A stretch of DNA of 64,000 nucleotides from Pseudeuparius sepicola (lineage: Eukaryota > Arthropoda > Insecta > Coleoptera > Anthribidae). The notes beneath the pieces were generated by a model. It saw only the letters and a list, made by a program, of their open reading frames with translations, was not told the DNA's origin and searched no databases. The position numbers and the translations under genes were made by a program. Positions 11,781-23,000 of the stretch are shown piece after piece (positions within the stretch are counted from its first letter, which is position 1; the number at the start of each line of letters is the position of its first letter). The stretch is taken from NCBI GenBank assembly GCA_963920635.1, contig OY987308.1, positions 20,675,096 through 20,739,095 on the forward strand, in the 5' to 3' direction.

Positions 11781-12860
11781 TTTTTTCTCTGTTTTTCGAA
11801 GGGTATAGGGTGCCACACATAACACAGGGTGACAGAGAACAGACCAGGCAAAGACCGTTATTGCATTTTTATTTGACACATTATTAACACGTGTCGTGTT
11901 AGCATTCTGTGGTGTTAGCGTTAGCACGACACATATGCCGGACACATTACTCTGATCATTGAGTAAAGGAATATAATAATAGGGCTCTCGCATGTAATAC
12001 AAAAATGTGTTAGGTAGGTACTATGATGTTCATTTTGAATGCATGTGAATAAAAACTGAGAAAACTTGTTTAGTGTCAATGGTCTACAGGGTGGCCCATT
12101 TAAAATGGAAGCACCCGCCCCGTAAAATATTTATTTTTCATCCGATTTTAGCCGGTTTTTTCTCTAAAGATAGGTCACAAAAAACTCTATACTATGGTGC
12201 AAAATTTCAGGTCTAATCTCAGTTTCCAAGGCCTACTATCTATTACGAATTTTTTTCGAGTAAAAAATGACGAAAATCATTTAGCGATTTTTTATTTAAA
12301 ATCTGACACCTCATGCTGTTTTTCTGTGACCCAACTCTCTATCTATCCAGGAACCCTAAATATGAGATATATTTGTTTCCAAGACAATCGAAATCGAATA
12401 AAAAACACGGAATAGTGAGGTAGGAGGTCTATGGGCTTATGCCAAATAACATTACTAGCGCAATCTATTGTAAGATTTCTGAACAAGCCACAGTTGCCCT
12501 TACTATGAAAGTGAGTAAAACGTAGGTCTATGATTATTGCAAGGCAAGGTCGCGAACTTCCCCCCGCCCCCCTCCCCCCACCTTTCCTCACTCGCGCAGT
12601 TGCCTCACTCCTGTCACCTCTGGTCTTCAACTTCAAGTATTAAATAAAATGAACAAACAAACAATACCCAAATGGTAATTTCAACTGTTCATCGCTTCTT
12701 GTTTGATTACCTATTAGTAGAAGAAAGGAAAACCGGCCCAAAAAGTACCGTTCTAGTTTTTTAGAAATATTATAAATCACATGATTTTTTGAGTATTCAT
12801 TTTGTAATAATTATGTTCTAGATGCAGTCAAGCGCGCAATGAAAGAAACAACACAATAAA
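11781..12860. other. Rab9 upstream region
   Basis: A transposon-end-like ACAGGGTGGCCCATTT block lies at about 12088. A C-rich patch lies at 12555-12600. A candidate 3' splice site, TTATGTTCTAG, at about 12812-12821 would begin the exon carrying the Rab9 start codon. No gene is recognised in the rest. Confidence 0.35.
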
Positions 12861-13575
12861 ATGTCAACAAGAAACATGAGGTCTACAAAGAACACGCTCC
12901 TGAAAGTGGTGATACTTGGTGATGGTGGTGTCGGAAAAAGTTGTCTTATGAACCGATTCGTTTCTAATCAATTCGACGACCATTCCTTCCACACAATCGG
13001 TGTGGAATTCCTCAACAAAGACATTGAAGTCGATGGCGAAACTTACACCTTACAAATATGGGACACTGCCGGCCAGGAAAGGTTCAAAACCCTCAGAACG
13101 CCCTTCTATCGTGGCAGCGACATTTGCATGCTGACCTATGCGGTTAACGACAAATCCAGTTTCCGGACCGTCCAAATGTGGAAAAATGAATTTTTATACT
13201 ATGCGGATGTCAAGGAACAAAGCCCCTTCCCGTTCGTAGTAATCGGAAACAAGGTATTTTTGTTGTATTTAACGTCGAAAAAAATCACACCTAACCTAAC
13301 ATTTGCAGTCGGACGTGCCAAGCGAGGAACGAGAAGTATCGCAGCTGGAACTGGAGATGTGGTGCAACGAAAACAGCATAACAGCCTGTATTGAAACGTC
13401 TGCCAAAAATGCGAGTAACGTTCAGGAAGCGTTCAAAATGGCAGTTCTTCATTGGTCAAAATTGGAGAAAAAAGCAGACAAAAACGAGCCTATTATAAAT
13501 GATACCGTAGATCTTAATAAGAAAAGTAGTGAAAATAGGGCTTCATGCTGTATGGGTATTACAGGTGAAGGGTAA
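12861..13575 (+). CDS. Rab9: Rab9-type small GTPase
   Basis: Two coding exons, 12861-13253 and 13309-13575, split by a 55-nt GT-AG intron, give 220 residues. The G-domain motifs are complete: GDGGVGKS (20-27), FHTIGVEFLNKD (switch I), WDTAGQE (switch II), GNKSD (the NKxD box, formed across the splice junction) and ETSAK. The HTIGVEFLNKD and RTPFYRGSD stretches are typical of Rab9 rather than Rab7. Rab9 proteins act in transport from late endosomes to the trans-Golgi. The C-terminus is odd: the expected terminal Cys-Cys is present in ASCC but is followed by seven more residues before the stop, which should impair Rab prenylation. Possible explanations are a missed splice, a sequence error or true loss. 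The start is the first ATG after a likely 3' splice site at 12821. Its 3' flank is duplicated downstream. Confidence 0.92.
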
Positions 13576-13579
13576 TAAT

Positions 13580-14257
13580 AATAAACATAATATTAAATAA
13601 TATACCTACTAGGCCATTAAATATAATTTTATCTACTTAAAGAACAAATATACAGTATTTTTAGGTTTCTATCTCATAGAAATGTGATTATTGTAGCTTG
13701 AGATTAATTTCTACCAAAAAAGCATCCTATTTTGAAAGAAATATGTGATAAGTTTTATTATTGTTGACTTAATAATGTAATCTAAGCGTTGATATGTGTT
13801 GACCCAAATATTTTGTAAACATATCAGTTCCTTCCTCCTATGTGCACAACATGATTGAATTTTAATTTGTGAAATATCCCCAATAGTGTGTCACTATATT
13901 CTCAGGATAAAACACCAAAAATGTTATCGTTTTAGCTTAAAAAGCGCACTTTTTTGTATATAGAATGTATAGCTTTTGTACTGCATATATACAGGTAAAT
14001 ACACAACACAACTCGCCCAGTTTTGTTTAATTTCATTAAAGTCGAGTACCCACCCTATAAAGTGATGATGTCACAACCACACCAGCCAGCATACCCCGGT
14101 CGTAACCCTGAATAAGAGAAAATGCGCTTTGATTGGTGGCTGCGAAACTGCCTAAAACGGTGACATCTTGCTGTCATTTCACGGCCGGCTTTACGTCTAC
14201 TGTCAAATTTTTGGCATCATAACAATAACCTCGAAAGGTCGGCAGTTTTTCGTGAAA
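13580..14257. repeat. Rab9 3' flank and Cdc73 promoter, duplication unit 1
   Basis: This stretch aligns with 14985-15810: shared blocks include TTTTTAGGTTTC...AGAAATGTG, TCAGTTCCTT, ACCGGTCGTAACC-type sequence and CAGTTTTTCGTGAAAATGG at the start codon. It therefore contains the Rab9 3'UTR or terminator and the Cdc73 promoter as one duplicated segment. Substitutions and small indels are frequent outside the coding part. Confidence 0.75.
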
Positions 14258-14949
14258 ATGGCCGATCCATTGAGTTTATTGCGCCATTACAACGTAAATA
14301 AAAAGGAAATAGTGGAGCGCGATGGCCAGATTATATTCGGGGAGATTTCCTGGCCGAAAGACGTCAAAACAAATTATTCCGTGTTCCGGTAAGTATCGCC
14401 TAAAAAAGTGCCCGACTTGGACTTAAACACGTATTTTTCTGCAGCTCTGGTAAAGACGGGAACGCAAAGGAATACTACACATTAGAGTGTTTGCTTTTCC
14501 TCGTGAAAAACGCCTCTCTATGCCATCCTGTTTATATACGTCATGCTATTGCCCAAAATATTTCAGTTATTAAACGACCCGACAGAAAAGAGATTTTGGC
14601 TTATTTAAATGGCAAAACAGATAGTTGTCCTTCTATAGACCAAAGCGCGCCCCTCGAATTGCCCACCCAAGTAAAACGTTCACCTGATTATGATGATAGT
14701 GATAATGCTGTGAAAAAGCCTCGTTTTGAAGACCCTTATATGCAGAAGCTAGACGGGAAGTTTGCGGCCAGATCCGACATACCTAAAGAAGCTTCCGTTA
14801 CCATGGATCACATTAAATCAATTACCGAGGCAATGTCTCTCGAAAAAATTGCTGCGATCAAAGCGAAACGTTTGGCTAAAAAACAACAGACCACCATGAA
14901 GGAAAACAATAACATAGAGCAAGAGTACGATACCAGGGCTATATACTAA
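14258..14949 (+). pseudogene. Truncated tandem duplicate of Cdc73 (N-terminal half)
   Basis: Exons 14258-14388 and 14445-14949 encode 211 residues collinear with residues 1-210 of the downstream Cdc73. The exon 1 length (131 nt) and intron position are the same (intron 56 versus 57 nt). It starts [18 protein letters not shown] and keeps the N-terminal globular region and the KKPRFED nuclear-localisation segment. Against the parent, a 2-nt insertion just after RAI creates a TAA stop; shortly afterwards the sequence switches to Rab9-type 3' flank, so the C-terminal domain that contacts the Paf1 complex is absent. The frame is open up to that point, so a short nuclear protein could still be made. 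Either a recent pseudogene or a truncated paralogue; I favour pseudogene. Confidence 0.85.
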
Positions 14950-14984
14950 ATCTCGACGGCGACACGTAATATATCGACTGAATA

Positions 14985-15810
14985 AATAATAATAAACAAA
15001 GTGTTAAATATTGTATAAGGTAAAAAACAATATTTTTAGGTTTCCATTTCAGAGAAATGTGTTTATTTTGTTATCTTTGACTTAATACCCAAAAGTTTTC
15101 TGTAAGAATGTCAGTTCCTTATCTAATAAAGCATTTATCGTTTTGACATCTTTTGTAAACTATAAAAGAATGTGTGGCTTTTGTACCATATCTTTACATC
15201 GTTAAAACCGAATACCCAGTACCCACAATATTCGAGATTTTCTACACTTAAAATAAAAATAAACAATAATTTATAAGTATTAAAGAAATGGATAAGGATG
15301 CCAATATTGGCATCTACTTATTGACATTTACAGTGGGTTTATTAATTATATTATCAAGATCTTTTGCATACTCGTCCAATTTGTGTTTTTCGACATTTAA
15401 ATCATCGTACTTTGAAGTTTCCTTACAAGATTCAAATGCTAGAAATTTATTATAGATTGATTTAATTTTTATATTAGATCAGTTGGGTTACTGCCATTAT
15501 TTTATTACTTTAGATTTGGCTTCTGGGTTTGAACAAAAATATAAATGAATCCGGAAGACATTAAGACATTCCAAAAACTTTTTTCCTGTTGACAATCACT
15601 GGTCATTTTGAGCATTTATACGCTTATAAAGTGCTGACGTCACATCTGCTCAAGGCATTATACACCGGTCGTAACCGTGTAAAAACAGGAAATGCGCTTG
15701 GGTTGGTAGCTGCTGCGAAACTCCCTAAAACGGTGGCAGGTGTCAGTTTCCCTGCGGCGTTGTGTCAAATTTTTGGCATATTGCGAAAAGTCCGCAGTTT
15801 TTCGTGAAAA
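14985..15810. repeat. Rab9 3' flank and Cdc73 promoter, duplication unit 2
   Basis: Second copy of the segment at 13580-14257, beginning where the truncated Cdc73 stops matching its parent (about 14975-14990, AATAATAATAAAC in both flanks). The middle part (about 15240-15590) has extra sequence with no counterpart in unit 1. It ends at the functional Cdc73 start codon, preceded by CAGTTTTTCGTGAAAA as in unit 1. Confidence 0.7.
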
Positions 15811-18800
15811 ATGGCTGATCCGTTGAGCTTATTGCGCCAGTACAACGTAAATAAAAAGGAAATAATAGAGCGCGATGGCCAGATTATATTCGGGGAGTTT
15901 TCCTGGCCGAAAAATGTCAAAACAAACTATCTCATGTACGGGTAAGTACCGCCTACAAACATGCCTTTCTGGGACTTTAAACACGTATTTTTCTGTAGCT
16001 CTGGTAAAGACGGGAACGCAAAGGAGTACTACACCCTAGAATGCTTGCTTTTCATCCTCAAGAATGTCTCTCTGACCCATCCTGTTTATGTGCGTCAGGC
16101 TGCCGCCGAAAGCATTTCGATCGTGAGACGGCCGGACAGAAAGGAGCTTTTGGCTTATTTAAATGGCGAAACAGCCAGTTGCCCTGCTATAGACAAAAGC
16201 GCGCCTCTCGAACTACCCACGCAAGTCAAACGTTCAGCCGATTATGATGGTGGCGACAATGCTGCGAAAAAACCTCGTTTCGAGGACCCTCACGTACAGA
16301 AGGTACGTGAGAAACTCGCAGCAAGACTGGACACACCCAAGGAGGCTTCCGTTACCGTGGACAACATCAAATCCCTTTCCGAGGCGATGTCTGTGGAAAA
16401 GATCGCCGCGATCAAAGCGAAACGTTTGGCCAAGAAACGGACGACTATCAAGGGAAACGATGACATTGGGCAAGAGTACGACATCAGGGCCATACTAGAC
16501 CTCGACGTCGACATTACGAAAGACATCACAAGCCGCGAGAGACAGTGGAGAACTCGTACGACGATCCTCCAAAGCACAGGCAAAAATTTCGCCAAAAACA
16601 TTCTCGCCATGCTTCACAGCATAAAAGCCCGGGAAGAGGGACGTGCGAGACCACAACCCGCGCAACCTCCGATGGTAACGCCCCGTCAAACACCCATTAG
16701 GGTCCCCACGCAACCATCAGTGTACAACCGTTACGATCAAGAAAGATTCAACCGACAGAAAGAAGAAACCGAAGGTTTCAAAATCGACACCATGGGCACC
16801 TACCACGGTATGACGCTGAAGAGCGTGACGGAAGGCCAGGCGAAGGCTAGAACTCAGGCCCCGCAGCAGCCGCCAACTCCGTTGCCGGTTAGCGTGGCTA
16901 GGCCGCCTTCGGGAGGGGGCCAAAAGAGGGTTTCCAGGACTCCCATCGTTATAATACCTGCAGGTAAGATTGGGGTGAAAGTCTGCTTACTTTTTGATTG
17001 GTTTATCAAATTTTGGATTTATTGTTAATGTTGAGAGCTGGTGTCAGAGTTTGACACTAGTTTTAATTATGGAAGCGCATGTTGTGACAATTTTACATTA
17101 GTCTTAATGTGGTGCAAGAATTTGGCATTCGAGTTTTATAGTAGCTGCCGATTGTGTCAGATTTTTGACATAAGTTGTAATCATATAATGTTATGGTGTC
17201 AGATGTAGTGCCAGGGTTTGGAATTAGTTTTAATGTGGTGCCAAAATTTTGCACTCGAATTTTAATAGTAGCTGCAGATTGTGTCAGCTTTTGACATTAG
17301 TTTTAATCATAGAAGCATATGGTGTCAGAATGCTACATTAGTTTTAATGTAGTGCCAGGATTTGGCATTAGTTTTAATGTGGTGCCAGAATTTGGCACTC
17401 GAGTTTTAATAGTAGCTGCCGATTGTGTCAGATTTTTGACATTAGTTTTAATCATAGAAGCGTACGGTGTCAGAATGCTACATTAGTTTTAATGTAGGCC
17501 AGAATTGGGCATTAGTTTTGATTGTAGTAGCCTATTATGTCAGAATTTGATACTGGTTTTAATAATAGAAGCCTATGGTGAAAGGATAATAATAATATGA
17601 TCTATTTAGTACAGCTTGTCAACTAATTAATTAGTAATTAGACAACATTATCTATTTGAAATTTACAATAATTTTTAATTATATGAGTAGGTATTATATT
17701 TTATATATAATAAATCTAGATAAAGATAAAGCATAATATTTTCTTTCAAATGATGTGTTATATTTATCTAAGTAAAAATTTTGATTATCTCCTACACCTA
17801 TTATAATTCAGAATTATTAATTCTCATGAACATATTTCAATTGTTGCCAAAAGTTGATGAAATTGAAATTATTCTTAATCATAGGTATCATGGAATTGAA
17901 ATTATTCTCAATCATAGGTAGCTTGAAGTCCAAATTTAGGATTCATTTTAATAATTATAGAGGCTTAGTTTTAATAATAGATGTCTATGGTCTCAGATTT
18001 TAGACTTTGTTTTTAAACATAGCCACTTATGGTACCAGAATTTGATGTGTAATGGTAGAAGCCTATTTTGTCCAAATGTGAGACAAGTATTAATATTAAT
18101 CACAGAAGCCGTAGTGATCGAAATTTACATTAGTTTTAATCATAGATGGCGTAGAGAAAGAACTTGGCATTAGTTTGTATCCTAGCAGCCTGTGGTGTCA
18201 GAATTTGGGTAGTTTTTTCAATTTTGACATGTGTAGGCGTTTGTTTTAAATTTAATTCAGTTGATTGCTACAAACCCTGGCATTGTTGATGTTTTCAGGA
18301 ACAAATTCTCTAATTTCAATGTACAATGTGAAAGATGTGCTCCAAGACTTGAAATTCGTCACGCAAGAACAGAAAAAGGCGGAAGGAGGCAAACGAGACA
18401 ATGAAGTTTTGATTCAAAGACTGAGGAATGGACAAACTGTGCCCTACCGGTAAAAAAAATCTTTTCTCTGCCCAATTTCGTTAGAATAATCGTCTTCGTG
18501 TCGTTTTAGAATCGTCGATAATCCGGCAAAGTTAAGCCCGAGCGACTGGGACAGAGTGGTGGCGGTTTTCGTGATGGGGCCTGCCTGGCAATTTAAAGGT
18601 TACCCTTGGGAGACTCCCGTCGAAATTTTCGACAAAATCGCCGCCTTCCATTTGAAATACGACGAAATGAAGTTGGATCCAAACGTGGAGAAATGGAACG
18701 TGACCGTCATTCAGCTGTCGAGGACAAAAAGGCATTTGGACAGGGCCGCCCTGATGGTTTTCTGGGAGAAATTGGACAGGTGAGATTGAGGGATAAAATG

Positions 18801-18873
18801 GGATTGTTGTTTATTTTTTTTGGTCACATTTTTCAGGCATATTATGAGATTCAAGGCACACCTTAGATTTTAA
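15811..18873 (+). CDS. Cdc73: Cdc73/parafibromin, Paf1 complex subunit
   Basis: Five coding exons: 15811-15941, 15999-16963, 18299-18449, 18510-18779 and 18837-18873. They sum to 1554 nt (517 residues), close to the about 530 of vertebrate parafibromin. The N-terminal domain (about 1-110) includes [14 protein letters not shown] and [15 protein letters not shown]. The nuclear-localisation segment KKPRFED is at about 134-140, followed by the conserved helix [15 protein letters not shown]. The C-terminal Ras-like fold (about 361-517) holds [24 protein letters not shown] and KRHLDR and ends in HLRF. Cdc73 works in the nucleus as part of Paf1C on elongating RNA polymerase II, promoting histone H2B ubiquitylation and Wnt target activation. 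All splice phases agree. It lies tail-to-tail with Cip4. Intron 2 (1335 nt) is filled by a degenerate minisatellite. Confidence 0.95.
17030..18240. repeat. Degenerate minisatellite in Cdc73 intron 2
   Basis: A motif of about 60 nt recurs in imperfect tandem: GTGTCAGAATTTGACATTAG followed by TTTTAAT and a short spacer such as CATAGAAGC. Copies are clearest at 17035-17580 and decay towards 18230, interrupted by AT-rich sequence at 17590-17930. No coding content. Confidence 0.75.
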
Positions 18874-20011
18874 TGACGATAGATAAGTTTGTACAGTATT
18901 TTTAAGGTTTAAAGTTGTATATCAAATTATGTACCTAGCAATTTTTAAATATTTTACGCTGTTCATATCAAGTATATTATTGTAGAATTTGTTGGGCCAT
19001 TAATTTCGGCGATAAAAAAAGTCCACACGATTTAAGTTGACAATAAATTAAGTTTTTATTAATTCATTGTTTTATTTGAATATCCTCAACTTGTGCCTAT
19101 GCATCAAGTGTCATTCCTGTCAAACTTATGTTACTTTTACTATAAGAATCCAAGAACAAAAAATAAATGTTTCGGGGTAATTTTATTTTTATTTTTTACA
19201 AGTCTCAGTCATTTACAAAACACAGTAAATATATATAAATTGACATATATTTCTTTAGCACTGTCGACCTTTAAGGACAAACTATACAACCTAACTTGTT
19301 CCGTTTGATTTTTTAAAAACTAAAAATTATCTTCTTAAATGCTACAAAATCGATGGGGCGATATGTGTAATAAAAATAATGCGATATGAGATGATTATTA
19401 CAAACTACGTTTTGTTGTCCTTAAAAGTTCAAGTTATATAAAAAAGCTGAGCAAGATTATAGATTTTTTTTTGGAAAATGCGTTAATATACTTAAAAAGA
19501 AATAATCACATTTGTCGTTAAGTTTTTTTGCATGAAACGCTGCTAAATGCTAAATAACAATAAAGAAAACTATTATGTACTCTTAACGCAGCGTTTTATA
19601 CAAAAAATCGCATAGAAAACATGAATTTTTCTATGCAAAAATAAATATGTATAATATAAAAAAACATTTATACATTTTCTTGTTTTATATTTTTTTAATA
19701 CAACGGCTACGTTTCAGGAAAATATTTATTAGTTTAGCAGCTGAGCACGATACATATTTACAAAAAAACTGGCTAGCTATAATTTGTGCTAGGAAAGCAA
19801 GGGGCATCCTTTATTTACTTTGCTCAAACTCAAAAAAAATGTAACGCAAAAGCAACAATAATTAATCCATAAATCGATAAAAAAAATTTGTTTAACAACA
19901 ACACGATGCCTCAGTCCGGCAAGTTCCGACAGAGTGAAAACGAAAATACCGAGCATCCAGAAACTCACCTCGCGAGAAAATAAATTAAGAACCGCCCGGC
20001 GACGGGTCGCG
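18874..20011. other. Convergent 3' ends of Cdc73 and Cip4
   Basis: Intergenic region between two stop codons on opposite strands. An AATAAA-type signal for Cdc73 lies at about 19041-19047. On the other strand several TTTATT (AATAAA complement) sites at 19170-19195 and 19640-19690 could end Cip4 transcripts. Nothing else recognised. Confidence 0.5.
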
Positions 20012-23000
20012 CTAAGTGTCGAAAACCGTCGTCTCTATGTACGAGGTGGGTACGAAGCCCTCCTCGAAGTCGCCGACGATCCGACGCACCCTCGTCCACC
20101 CGTCACCCTGGTCCAGCTCTATAAGGTGCAGCTCCTCGTCCTGCGCCATCGGTATGCTGCCCTCGCTGGTCGCTATGCGAAACAAATCGTAAATTTGACT
20201 GTACCCGGCTTTCTACTGTCATTTGCTGTCAAAAAGTGTCATTTGATGTAAAGAAAACGTCATTGGCTGTCAAAATATGCACTCTGTCAGGTTCGCAAAG
20301 AACGATTTGATAGCTAATCCCGTTTTCAAGAAATATCTTTTTCCAAGAGCCATATTGGGAATTTATAAATTTTCTAACTTACTTTTTGAGGCTTCGTAAA
20401 AAATACTAAATATATCATTAAAAATCTACCAATGTGGTTCTTAAACAACTGAAATGTGTAGAATCTAGAGCCACAAAGAACAATTTGATATCTGATTCCG
20501 TTTTCAAGAAATATTTTTTCCAAGAGCATATTGAGAAATTGATAAATTTTCTAACTTACTTTTTGAGGCTTCATAAAAAATACTAAATATATCATTAAAA
20601 ATCTGCCAATGTGGTTTTTAAACAACTGAAATGTGAAGAATCTAGAGCCACAAAGAACAATTTGATATCTGATTCCGTTTTCAAGAAATATTTTTTCCAA
20701 GAGCATATTGAGAAATTGATAAATTTTCAAACTTACTTTTTAGGTTTTGCAAAAAATACTAAATATATCATTAAAAATCTACCAATGTGATTTTAAACAA
20801 CTGAAATGTGTAGAATGCAGAGCCATAAAGAACAATTTGATATCTGATCCTGTTTTCAAGAAATATTTTTTCCAAGAGCATATTGAGAAATTGATAAATT
20901 TTCAAACGTACTTTTTAGGTTTTGCAAAAAATATTAAATATACAATTAAAAATCAGCCAATTTGGTTCTTACACAACTGAAATGTGTAGAATCCAGAGCC
21001 ATAAAGAACAATTTGATATCTGATCCCGTTTTCAAGAAATATTTTTTTTGAGAAATTTTTATTGAGAAATTGATAAATTTTCAAACTTACTTTTGAGGCT
21101 TTGCAAAAAATACTAAATATACAATTAAAAATCTGTCAATTTGGTTCTTAAACAACTGAAATGTGTAAAATCCAGAGCCCTAAGGAACAATTTGATATCT
21201 GATCCGGTTTTCAAGAAATGTTTTTTTCCAAGAGCATATTGAGAAATCAATAAATTTTCAAACTTACATTTGAGCTTTTCAAAAAATACTAAATATACCA
21301 TTAAAAATCTGTCAATTTGGTTCTTAAACAACTGAAATGTGTAGAATCCAGAGCTACAAAGAGCAATTTGTTATCAGATCCCGTTTTCAAGAAATATTTT
21401 TTCCAGGAGTATATTGAGAAATTGGTAAATTTTCTCACTTACTTTTTGAGGCTTCGTAAAAAATACTAAATATATAATTAAAAATCTGCCAATGAGGTTC
21501 TTAAACAACTGAAATGTGTAAAATCCAGAGCCATAAGGAATAATTTGATATCTGATCCCGTTTTCAAGAAATATTTTTTTCTAAGAGCATATTGAGAAAT
21601 TAATAAATTTTCAAATTTACTTGTTGAGGCTTTGCAAAAAATACCAAATATACAATTAAAAATCTGTCAATTTGGTTCGTAAACAACTGAAATGTGTATA
21701 ATCTAGAGCCACAAAGAACAATTTGATATCTGATCCCGCTTTCAAGAAATATTTTTCCAAGAGCATTTGGAAGAACGATTTGATATATGGTCTCGTTTTC
21801 AAAAAATTATTTCTCATAAATTTTAAAACCTTTGTAAAAAATTCCAAACCTGTTGTTTCCCTGAAGAAAAGTGGAACAAAACACCTAAGGTAATAGGACC
21901 TTCAATGTTAAATTAATGTCAATTATGACATTTGAATATAATGCCTTTCTTTTTCATCAAAAACAGTAACTTTTCTATTTTTTCCAGCAAAATATGCTAT
22001 ACTAATGTCAAAATCTGTAATTTTAATGTCAAAAACAGTGTATTTTACAATAAAAAATACCAAACGACTAAAATGAAAACTGCAATTTTTCTGTCAGAAA
22101 CGTACACTGTTGTCCCATTTTCCTTTCTTTTTCATCAGAAGACACCATCTTAATTATGTAATATTATGTCGTCCTAATGTCAAAAACCTTTCGCTTCTAT
22201 GTCAAAAACAGGTGTCTGCCGTCTTAAAAAAACCCACACAGAAATGTCACTTATCTGTCAAAACATGTCACGTACGCGTCAAAACCGTCGTCGCATATCG
22301 ACGGAGATCGCCTTACCTTCGAACGGGTAGAGCGCCCTGCACGTGCCGATGGCCGGCAGCGACTCCGCCTCGTAGTACTCGCCCTCGTCGTCGTCCTGCC
22401 GCCGCGCCGCCCCGTCGTACTGGTCGCCGTCCGAGTCGTGGCCGTGCAGGCTCGACCGCGACGTGCCGAGGCCGCTCTCCGGACTGTTCGAACAACTAAC
22501 GTAAGACGTCAGGCGGTTGCGAGTGGTATCGGGTGAAGCCCGCACCGCGTCTCTCACTCTCCCTTACCCGTGGTCCGGCCGCGGCGTTCCCGGCGCGCTC
22601 GTCTCGTTGCGGTCCGCGGTCGGGTTCGTCACGCTGCTGTCGCTCGCCGACCTGCTCAGCGAGTCCTCGTCGGCGGCGCTGCCGCCGCTGTTGCGGTGGC
22701 GCCGTCTCGACCCGTTGACGAGCCTCGGCGAGTTCTGCAGCGAGTTGGTGATGCCGCACTGCGTCTTTATGGCGTCGTCGAGGAAGCCCTGGAACCTCTG
22801 CAGGTCCAGCTGTAGCTTTTCGAGGCGGTGACTGCACTCGTTCAGTTGACCTGCGGAACGAACCGTCACGAACTCGGAAACCGTCTTGCAGAGCTGGGAA
22901 AGATCGCGCCAAAAAAGATCTAGATCATAGATCAGATCGTTTTTCAAAAAAATATCTAAGATCATTTAAAAATGATCTGTTTAAAAAAGATCAATCGATC

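Noticed and set aside
11239..12002. Overlapping open frames of 64-166 codons at 11.2-12.0 kb
   Set aside because: GC-rich, low-complexity translation open in several frames; no domain, splice structure or start context.
22313..22912. Long arginine-rich frames on both strands at 22.3-22.9 kb
   Set aside because: Shadows of the two GC-rich Cip4 exons (22317-22495 and 22568-22850); only the Cip4 frame matches the SH3 and linker and has splice sites.
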